Positions 1 to 5,122 of a stretch of 5,122 nucleotides of DNA are shown here, piece after piece (position 1 is the first letter of the stretch; each line of letters starts with the position of its first letter). Both the position numbers and the translations under genes were made by a program. Location of the stretch: contig JAFYYE010000425.1 in assembly GCA_017557715.1 (NCBI GenBank), forward strand, positions 1 to 5,122. The letters run 5' to 3'. This DNA is from Pseudobutyrivibrio sp. GTDB lineage: Bacteria; Bacillota; Clostridia; Lachnospirales; Lachnospiraceae. A model generated the notes under the pieces. The model was not told the origin of the DNA and did no database searches. It saw only the letters and a program-made list of their open reading frames with translations.

Positions 1-440
1 AGATCATTATCATGACTGATGCCGATGTTGATGGTGCGCATATTTCTACTCTTATGCTTACATTCCTTTATAGATTTATGCCTGAGCTTATCAGACAAGG
101 CCATGTATATCTTGCTCAGCCGCCACTTTATAAGTTGGAGAAAAATAAAAAGGTTTGGTATGCATATTCTGATGAAGAATTAAACAATATTCTCACTGAA
201 GTTGGTCGTGACAATAATAATAAGATTCAGCGATATAAGGGACTTGGTGAGATGGATGCTGAGCAGCTTTGGGAGACAACAATGGATCCTGAAAAGAGAA
301 TTCTTAAGCGAGTAGTTATTGATGATGAGGATGCATCAGAAATCAATGTTACCTTTTCTACTCTTATGGGAGATAAGGTTGAACCTCGTAGAGAATTCAT
401 CGAGCAGAACGCTAAGTACGTTCAGAACTTAGATATCTAA
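1..440 (+). CDS. gyrB: DNA gyrase subunit B, C-terminal part (5' end outside window)
   Basis: This is the last 145 codons of the ATPase/Toprim subunit of DNA gyrase. GyrB captures and hydrolyses ATP and supplies the Mg2+-binding Toprim site that works with the GyrA tyrosine in DNA cleavage. The first whole codon is at position 3 (reading III, then MTDADVDGAHI). The ATG at 12 is an internal Met and not the start, because the conserved Toprim strand continues upstream of it. The DxDxD metal-binding acids are at codons 18-20, 24-26 and 30-32. The GyrB C-terminal signature follows: GHVYLAQPPLYK, then QRYKGLGEMDAEQLWETTMDP, then a normal end at RREFIEQNAKYVQNLDI. There is no frameshift. After DVDGAH the sequence is IST, whereas E. 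coli GyrB has IRT; I believe Ser occurs in related clostridia. gyrA follows after 55 bases on the same strand. ParE is the alternative, but the neighbouring gyrA with a GyrA box makes GyrB secure. Confidence 0.97.
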   Translation, partial: IIIMTDADVDGAHISTLMLTFLYRFMPELIRQGHVYLAQPPLYKLEKNKKVWYAYSDEELNNILTEVGRDNNNKIQRYKGLGEMDAEQLWETTMDPEKRILKRVVIDDEDASEINVTFSTLMGDKVEPRREFIEQNAKYVQNLDI

Positions 441-441
441 T

Positions 442-470
442 TTTTTATATAAAAATCGGGGCTTCGCCCC
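442..470. other. AT palindrome plus GC mini-hairpin in the gyrB-gyrA gap
   Basis: Positions 442-455 form a perfect 14-base palindrome (TTTTTATATAAAAA). It is followed at 458-470 by GGGGCTTCGCCCC, which folds as four G-C pairs plus a possible C-G pair over a 3-base loop. On the + strand the hairpin is followed by A residues, so it is not a normal intrinsic terminator for gyrB transcription. Read on the - strand, the same stem is followed by GATTTTTAT, which resembles a terminator U-tract. No - strand gene is visible to be terminated here. It may be an RNA-stability or processing element between the two gyrase cistrons, a dispersed repeat, or a stop for antisense transcripts. The structure is seen directly; the role is unknown. 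Confidence 0.5.
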
Positions 471-495
471 AAAAAGCAAAAGATAAAGGAAAACT

Positions 496-3030
496 ATGGA
501 CGACAAAATTTTTGATAATATTCATGATGTTGATCTAAAAGAAACAATGGAAACCTCTTACATTGATTATGCCATGAGCGTTATTGCCTCACGAGCACTT
601 CCAGATGTAAGAGACGGTTTAAAGCCAGTTCAGCGTAGAGTACTCTTCTCTATGATTGAATTGAACAATGGTCCTGACAAGCCACACAGAAAATGTGCGC
701 GTATTGTCGGTGATACAATGGGTAAATATCACCCACATGGTGATAGCTCTATATACGGAGCCCTTGTAAATATGGCTCAGGAATGGAATACACGTTACCC
801 ACTTGTAGATGGTCACGGAAACTTTGGTTCAGAAGACGGTGATGGCGCTGCGGCTATGCTATACACAGAAGCTCGTCTTTCAAAGATTTCTATGACAATG
901 TTTGGTATCAATTACAAAGATGAGAAATTCACAACTGGTAAAGATATCGACATGGATGGCGTAGATTTCATGCCAAACTTTGATGAGACAGAGAAAGAGC
1001 CTACTGTTCTTCCAGCTCGCTATCCTAACCTTCTTGTTAATGGTACTACAGGTATTGCAGTAGGTATGGCTACTAATATTCCACCTCACAATCTTCGTGA
1101 AATTATCGGTGCTGTTAATAAAATTATTGATAATCAGGTTGAAGAAGATAGAGAAACTGAAATTGACGAACTTCTTGAAATAGTTAAAGGTCCTGACTTC
1201 CCAACAGGTGGTGTTATTCTTGGTAAGGCAGGTATTGAAGAAGCTTACAGAACTGGTCGTGCAAAGATTAGAGTTCGTGCCGTTTCAGAAATTGAGCCTA
1301 TGGACAATGGTAAGAACAGAATTGTTGTTACTGAGCTTCCATACATGGTAAATAAAGCAAGACTTATCGAGAATATAGCTAAGCTTGTTAAGGATAAAAA
1401 GATTGACGGTATCACAGATCTTCGTGATGAATCATCACGTGAAGGTATTCGAGTATGTATTGAGCTTCGTCGTGATGTTAATCCTAATATCATTCTTAAT
1501 CAGCTTTATAAGCATACACAGCTTCAAGATACTTTTGGTGTAATTATGCTTGCACTTGTAAATAATCAGCCAAAGATACTCAATCTTAAGCAGATGCTTG
1601 TACACTATCTCAATCATCAGAAGGATGTTGTTACACGTCGTACAAAGTATGAGCTTAATAAAGCTGAGGAGCGTGCACACATTTTAGAGGGCTTGCTCAT
1701 TGCTCTTGATAACATTGACGAAGTAATTCAGATTATCAGAGGATCTGCTGATGTAGCTACTGCAAAAGCCACATTAATGGAGCGTTTTGGTCTTTCAGAA
1801 GCTCAGGCTCAGGCAATTGTAGATATGCGTCTTCGTGCTCTTACAGGTTTGGAGCGTGATAAGATTCAGCAGGAATATGACGATTTACAGATTTTAATTG
1901 GAAAATTGAAAGCAATCTTAGGTGATGAGAAGATTCTGCTTGGCGTAATCAAAACTGAAATTACAGAAATTGCTGATAAGTACGGTGATGACAGACGTAC
2001 ATCTATCGGATTTGATGAATTTGATATCAGCATGGAGGATATGATTCCTGTTACTAATACAGTTGTTACATTCACAAAGCTTGGATACATCAAGCGTATG
2101 AATGAAGACAACTTCAAGGCTCAGCACAGAGGTGGTAAGGGAATCAAGGGAATGGAGACTATCGACGACGATTATGTTACCGAAATGCTTATGATGTCAT
2201 CACACGATTATCTCCTATTCTTTACAAACAAGGGTCGAGTATATCGAATTAAGGCTTACGAGATTCCTGAATCTAGCAGAACAAGCCGAGGTGTAGCAAT
2301 AGTAAATATTCTTCAGCTTCAGCCAGATGAAAAAATCACAGCTATGATTCCTATCGAGGATTACCACGAAGATAAATATCTCTTCATGGCTACAGCAGGT
2401 GGTTTTGTTAAGAAAACAAAGATTACTGAGTATGACAACATTCGAAAGAATGGACTTACAGCAATCAGCCTTCGTGATGATGATACACTTATCGAAGTTA
2501 AACTTACTGATGGTGATGAAGATGTAATCATGGTAACAAAATATGGTCAGGCTATTCGCTTCAGCGAGACTGAGGTACGTGCAACTGGTCGAGCTACTAT
2601 GGGTGTTATCGGTATGAATCTATCAGCTGATGACGTAATCATTGGAATGCAACTTATTTCTCAGGGTGAAAGCCTAATGACTGTTTCCGAGAATGGTCTT
2701 GGTAAGTGTACACTTATGACTGAGTTCAACACTATCCACCGTGGTGGAAAGGGAGTTAAATGCTACAAGATTACAGAGAAAACTGGAAATCTTATTGGTG
2801 CAAAAGCTGTAGAAAGAGATGATGAGGTAATGCTCATCAACACAGCAGGTACTATCATTAGAATCGAAGTTGCAGGAACTACTCTCCTTAGTAGAATTAC
2901 ATCAGGAGTAAAATTAATTGACTTAAAAGAAAATACTAAGTTAATAAGCATTGCAAAAGTTAGAAAAAGTGATACAATACTTGCAGAAGAGGTTGAAGAA
3001 TTAAATGAAGGTTCAACAACCGAAGAATAG
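496..3030 (+). CDS. gyrA: DNA gyrase subunit A, with altered active-site region
   Basis: This is the breakage-reunion subunit of gyrase: its tyrosine attacks the DNA backbone and its C-terminal domain wraps DNA to give negative supercoiling. It has 844 codons (B. subtilis 821, E. coli 875). The ATG start has AAAGGA at 485-490, five bases upstream. The winged-helix DNA gate covers about residues 1-135, with KYHPHGDSS at 77-85 and catalytic Tyr123. The tower follows, with the intercalating Ile187 in NGTTGIAVGMATN. The coiled coil and C-gate lie at about 375-510 (LTGLERDK at 449-456). A six-bladed C-terminal domain runs from about 515, with the GyrA box QHRGGKG at 543-549, which separates it from ParC. 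The tail is acidic. Oddities: Leu122 replaces the usual Arg before the catalytic Tyr; about 12 extra residues lie within 136-149; and Gly88 sits where E. coli has Asp87 in the quinolone region. There is no frameshift or stop. Identity is certain; the effect of the changes is not known. Confidence 0.98.
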   Translation: MDDKIFDNIHDVDLKETMETSYIDYAMSVIASRALPDVRDGLKPVQRRVLFSMIELNNGPDKPHRKCARIVGDTMGKYHPHGDSSIYGALVNMAQEWNTRYPLVDGHGNFGSEDGDGAAAMLYTEARLSKISMTMFGINYKDEKFTTGKDIDMDGVDFMPNFDETEKEPTVLPARYPNLLVNGTTGIAVGMATNIPPHNLREIIGAVNKIIDNQVEEDRETEIDELLEIVKGPDFPTGGVILGKAGIEEAYRTGRAKIRVRAVSEIEPMDNGKNRIVVTELPYMVNKARLIENIAKLVKDKKIDGITDLRDESSREGIRVCIELRRDVNPNIILNQLYKHTQLQDTFGVIMLALVNNQPKILNLKQMLVHYLNHQKDVVTRRTKYELNKAEERAHILEGLLIALDNIDEVIQIIRGSADVATAKATLMERFGLSEAQAQAIVDMRLRALTGLERDKIQQEYDDLQILIGKLKAILGDEKILLGVIKTEITEIADKYGDDRRTSIGFDEFDISMEDMIPVTNTVVTFTKLGYIKRMNEDNFKAQHRGGKGIKGMETIDDDYVTEMLMMSSHDYLLFFTNKGRVYRIKAYEIPESSRTSRGVAIVNILQLQPDEKITAMIPIEDYHEDKYLFMATAGGFVKKTKITEYDNIRKNGLTAISLRDDDTLIEVKLTDGDEDVIMVTKYGQAIRFSETEVRATGRATMGVIGMNLSADDVIIGMQLISQGESLMTVSENGLGKCTLMTEFNTIHRGGKGVKCYKITEKTGNLIGAKAVERDDEVMLINTAGTIIRIEVAGTTLLSRITSGVKLIDLKENTKLISIAKVRKSDTILAEEVEELNEGSTTEE

Positions 3031-3049
3031 TTTTTAGCATAATAGCAAT

Positions 3050-3089
3050 GGGGCTGTTATTTATTTTAGATAGCAGTCCCTTTTTTGTT
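3050..3089 (+). terminator. Rho-independent terminator after gyrA
   Basis: An 11-base stem pairs 3050-3060 (GGGGCTGTTAT) with 3070-3080 (ATAGCAGTCCC). All 11 positions pair, two of them as G-U wobbles, over a 9-base AT-rich loop (3061-3069). The stem is followed directly by six T residues at 3081-3086. It begins 19 bases after the gyrA stop and should end the gyrase transcript, so the fumarase genes need their own promoter or limited read-through. Confidence 0.92.
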
Positions 3090-3148
3090 AAGGTTTCGCT
3101 TTAGTGGTTTAAAGTGGGAATAATGTAAAGTATTAATAGGATATAGCA

Positions 3149-3991
3149 ATGAAGAATTTACAGACAACAATAATTCGAGACACCGTAAAGGAAATGTGCA
3201 TACAAGCAAATCATTATCTTTCAGAAGATATGAATTTAGCATTAAAGAAAGCTGTTGATACTGAACAATCCGCACTTGGAAAGAAAATTTTAAACCAGCT
3301 TCAAGAAAATCTGGACATTGCAGATAAAGAAAAAATTCCAATATGTCAGGATACAGGAATGGCTGTATTCTTTGTGGAAGTTGGACAGGAACTACACATT
3401 GAGGGCGGACTATTAACAGATGCTATAAATGAGGGAGTGCGACTAGGATATACAGAAGGTTACTTACGAAAATCAGTGGTAGGTGACCCAATTGAGCGAG
3501 TGAACACTGGCGATAATACACCAGCAATTATTCATTACGATATAGTCTCTGGTGACAAATTAAAAATTACACTTGCTCCTAAGGGATTTGGTTCAGAAAA
3601 TATGAGCCGAATATTTATGTTAAAGCCAGCGGATGGAATTGAAGGTGTAAAGGAAGCAATCCTAACAGCAGTAAAGGATGCAGGTCCAAATGCCTGTCCT
3701 CCTATGGTTGTGGGAGTAGGAATTGGTGGAACCTTTGAAAAATCAGCACTTATGGCAAAGCAGGCACTTACAAGAGAATTTTCAAAGCGTCCTGATATAC
3801 CTTGGGTAAAGGAATTAGAAGATGAAATGCTTGAAAAGATAAATAAGCTTGGCATTGGTCCAGGCGGACTTGGTGGAACAACTACTGCTCTAGCAGTAAA
3901 TATTAACACTTATGCAACACATATTGCGGGACTTCCTGTTGCAGTAAATATTTGCTGTCATGTAAATAGACATATTACGAGGGAATTATAA
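3149..3991 (+). CDS. fumA: Fumarate hydratase class I, alpha subunit
   Basis: This is the N-terminal-type (alpha) chain of the two-subunit, iron-sulfur fumarase that hydrates fumarate to (S)-malate in the cytoplasm. It has 280 codons, the usual size for the separate alpha chain. The three cysteines expected to hold the [4Fe-4S] cluster are visible: Cys66 in PICQDTG, Cys183 in NACPPMVVG and Cys270 in NICCHVNRH. Substrate-site residues by comparison with class I fumarases are Gln67-Asp68, Arg107 in YLRKSVVGDP, and the KGFGSENMS loop at 145-153. An additional Cys269 lies beside the ligand Cys270. The ATG at 3149 is chosen because it gives a normal-length N-terminus; a weak AGGA lies at 3138-3141. 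The stop overlaps the ATG of the beta subunit by one base, as expected for subunits made in equal amounts. L-tartrate dehydratase (TtdA) is a close relative and cannot be excluded by motif alone, but strong similarity to clostridial fumarases favours fumarate. The E. coli symbols fumA and fumB mean something different (single-chain isozymes). Confidence 0.93.
   Translation: MKNLQTTIIRDTVKEMCIQANHYLSEDMNLALKKAVDTEQSALGKKILNQLQENLDIADKEKIPICQDTGMAVFFVEVGQELHIEGGLLTDAINEGVRLGYTEGYLRKSVVGDPIERVNTGDNTPAIIHYDIVSGDKLKITLAPKGFGSENMSRIFMLKPADGIEGVKEAILTAVKDAGPNACPPMVVGVGIGGTFEKSALMAKQALTREFSKRPDIPWVKELEDEMLEKINKLGIGPGGLGGTTTALAVNINTYATHIAGLPVAVNICCHVNRHITREL
3979..3984 (+). promoter_or_regulatory. Ribosome binding site for the fumarase beta subunit
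   Basis: GAGGGA lies inside the last codons of the alpha subunit, six bases before the ATG at 3991. The stop and start overlap as TAATG. This arrangement supports re-initiation (translational coupling) and fixes the start of the beta chain. Confidence 0.75.
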
Positions 3992-4542
3992 TGGAGCATA
4001 GAATAACCACACCAATTACTACAGAAGTGACAAAGACACTTCATTCGGGAGATTACTGTTATATCTCAGGCGAGATTTATGTGGCAAGAGATGCAGCTCA
4101 TGGCCGCATGAACGAAGCTCTTAATAAAGGAGAAGAACTTCCAATACCAATTGAAAATTGCACAATTTACTATATGGGACCATCTCCTGCCAGACCAGGA
4201 AGACTAATTGGTTCCGCAGGTCCTACCACTGCTAGTCGTATGGATAAATACGCACCAAGACTATTAGACCTTGGAATGAAGGCAATGATAGGAAAAGGCA
4301 AAAGAACACCAGAGGTAATAGACGCCATAGTTAGAAATAGAGGTGTTTATTTTGCAGCTGTTGGAGGCGCAGGTGCACTACTATCAAAATGTATAAAAAG
4401 TTCTGAGATAGTTTGCTACGATGACTTAGGTGCAGAAGCCATTAGAAAGCTATATGTAGAAGACTTTCCAGTAATTGTTGTTGTAGACAGTGAAGGAAAT
4501 AATCTATACGAAACAGCTATCAAAGAATTTAGTCAAATATAG
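3991..4542 (+). CDS. fumB: Fumarate hydratase class I, beta subunit
   Basis: This is the C-terminal-type (beta) chain of class I fumarase, 183 codons, typical of the separate subunit. It has the swivelling beta/alpha domain that closes over the cluster-bound substrate held by the alpha chain. Visible motifs are SGEIYVARDAAHGRM (26-40, with substrate-binding Arg33), SAGPTTASRMD (75-85, with the catalytic Thr79 and Arg83 by comparison with Leishmania fumarase), IGKGKRT (100-106, Lys102), and a C-terminal DLGAEAI followed by EDFPVIVVVDSEGN. All expected active-site residues are present. The residue after RDAAH is Gly38; I recall Lys or Ala as more usual there, and it is not a known catalytic position. 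The start is set by the TAATG overlap with the alpha gene. A TtdB (tartrate dehydratase beta) role is the only serious alternative. Confidence 0.93.
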   Translation: MEHRITTPITTEVTKTLHSGDYCYISGEIYVARDAAHGRMNEALNKGEELPIPIENCTIYYMGPSPARPGRLIGSAGPTTASRMDKYAPRLLDLGMKAMIGKGKRTPEVIDAIVRNRGVYFAAVGGAGALLSKCIKSSEIVCYDDLGAEAIRKLYVEDFPVIVVVDSEGNNLYETAIKEFSQI

Positions 4543-4555
4543 ATTAAAGAAAGAA

Positions 4556-4573
4556 AAGGAGTTTAATGTTTTG
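4556..4573 (+). promoter_or_regulatory. Ribosome binding site and TTG start of the peptide permease
   Basis: AAGGAG at 4556-4561 lies in a purine-rich run directly after the fumarase beta gene. The TTG at 4571 is nine bases downstream and opens the permease frame as (M)AKYIAKRILLAI, a typical N-terminus for this family. The frame has no ATG or GTG between the Shine-Dalgarno and this TTG. An ATG at 4566, four bases after the Shine-Dalgarno, is in another frame and stops after 14 codons. Confidence 0.7.
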
Positions 4574-5122
4574 GCAAAGTACATCGCAAAAAGAATTTTA
4601 CTGGCGATAGTGTCCATTTGGATAATAACAATGATAACCTTCTTCGCAATGAACGCTATACCAGGCGGACCTTTCAACAAAGAAAAGGCCACATCACCAG
4701 CAGTTATAGCAACTCTGGAAGCCAGATATAATCTGGATAAACCCGTTGGAGAGCAATATGTTCTCTACATGAAAAATCTTCTTCACGGAGATTGGGGTAT
4801 TTCACTTCATTCAGGTCGTCCTATTTGGGATGATATGATGACAAAGTTTTCAGTATCAGCAAAGCTCGGTGGACGAGCAGCAATCGTAGCAATCATACTT
4901 GGAATTATTTTAGGTGCGACAGCAGCTTTAAATCGAAATAAATTACCAGATAGATTGATAATTTTCTTTACAACACTTGGAACAGCAATGCCATCATTCG
5001 TGCTTGCTACTCTTCTATTACTTGTTTTTTGTGTAAGACTTGGCTGGTTCCCAGTAGTAGCTTTAGGCTCAGATCCAAATTATACGTTGCCAGTAATAGC
5101 GCTTGCTGTATACCCAATGGCA
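4571..5122 (+). CDS. oppB: Peptide ABC transporter permease, OppB/DppB family (3' end outside window)
   Basis: This is the first 184 codons of an integral membrane permease of a peptide/nickel-type ABC importer. With a partner permease (OppC/DppC), two ATPases and a binding protein, it would move oligo- or dipeptides into the cell. The start is TTG. Transmembrane segment 1 is at about residues 9-29. The extracellular N-terminal region typical of OppB follows (PGGPF at 31-35, YNLDKPVGEQY at 53-63, LLHGDWGIS at 70-78). Segment 2 is at about 100-120, segment 3 at about 129-155, and a fourth hydrophobic stretch begins near 172. The coupling-helix EAA loop that contacts the ATPase lies beyond the window. 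The substrate (oligopeptide, dipeptide, nickel) cannot be told from this fragment, so the symbol denotes the family only. The gene begins 28 bases after the fumarase beta stop with no terminator, so co-transcription is plausible. It is probably the first gene of an opp/dpp operon. Confidence 0.92.
   Translation, partial: MAKYIAKRILLAIVSIWIITMITFFAMNAIPGGPFNKEKATSPAVIATLEARYNLDKPVGEQYVLYMKNLLHGDWGISLHSGRPIWDDMMTKFSVSAKLGGRAAIVAIILGIILGATAALNRNKLPDRLIIFFTTLGTAMPSFVLATLLLLVFCVRLGWFPVVALGSDPNYTLPVIALAVYPMA

Noticed and set aside
12..14. ATG at 12 as the start of a short complete gene
   Set aside because: It is an internal Met of the GyrB Toprim motif; the frame is open and conserved upstream to the window edge.
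3099..3117. Near-repeat TTTAGTGG / TTTAAAGTGG in the gap upstream of fumA, as a possible operator
   Set aside because: The copies are short, imperfect and adjacent in an AT-rich leader; this is expected by chance and no known regulator site is recognised.
3108..3136. Possible fumarase promoter: TTTAAA (3108-3113), 17-base spacer, TATTAA (3131-3136)
   Set aside because: It matches only about 8 of 12 consensus bases and would start transcription near 3143, leaving a leader of about 6 bases that omits the Shine-Dalgarno-like AGGA. A promoter for fumAB is expected in 3087-3148, but I cannot place it with confidence.
3066..3341. Open frame of 91 codons on the - strand crossing the terminator and the start of the fumarase alpha gene
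   Set aside because: It overlaps the conserved fumarase N-terminus and the terminator stem, and its composition and lack of motifs suggest chance.
3535..3909. Open frame of 124 codons on the - strand
   Set aside because: It lies wholly opposite the fumarase alpha gene, has no recognisable domain or ribosome binding site, and is explained by the codon pattern of the sense gene. The other - strand open frames (for example 1245-1493, 1866-2117) fail in the same way.
4100..4108. Gly after RDAAH in the fumarase beta chain and the extra Cys269 in the alpha chain as signs of changed activity
   Set aside because: Neither is a known catalytic or cluster-ligand position, and all expected cluster and substrate residues are present, so ordinary variation is the simpler reading.

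Overview
The window looks like chromosomal DNA from a low-GC Gram-positive anaerobe of the class Clostridia, most likely family Lachnospiraceae (Butyrivibrio, Pseudobutyrivibrio or Roseburia-like). The evidence is the AT-rich third codon positions, the clostridial style of GyrA/GyrB (for example GDSSIYGALVNMAQ in GyrA), and a two-subunit iron-sulfur (class I) fumarase. The assignment comes from recalled family sequences, not from a search. All genes lie on the + strand and no mobile element, CRISPR array, tRNA or rRNA is visible.

Layout. (1) Positions 1-440 are the 3' end of gyrB, from the Toprim metal-binding motif to the stop. (2) Positions 441-495 are a short gyrB-gyrA gap with an AT palindrome, a very GC-rich mini-hairpin and the gyrA ribosome binding site. 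(3) Positions 496-3030 are a complete gyrA of 844 codons. (4) Positions 3031-3148 hold a strong intrinsic terminator that closes the gyrase unit, then a short leader for the next genes. (5) Positions 3149-3991 and 3991-4542 are the alpha and beta subunits of class I fumarate hydratase, overlapping by one base. (6) From 4571 to the window end is the N-terminal part of an OppB/DppB-type peptide ABC-transporter permease. It follows the fumarase by 28 bases with no terminator between.

The two gyrase subunits form the A2B2 enzyme that introduces negative supercoils, and gyrB-gyrA adjacency is typical of the replication-origin region in Firmicutes. The two fumarase chains together form one [4Fe-4S] enzyme that interconverts fumarate and malate. 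The permease is probably the first gene of an oligopeptide transport operon that continues past the window, perhaps by read-through from the fumarase genes.

Most of the window is ordinary housekeeping sequence. The one striking anomaly is in the DNA-cleavage centre of GyrA. The normally near-invariant Arg just before the catalytic Tyr123 is Leu, and an in-frame insertion of about 12 residues lies 13-26 residues after that Tyr. The reading frame and every other catalytic landmark are intact, so this looks like a working but altered gyrase rather than a broken one. I see no clear evidence of a new multi-gene system.
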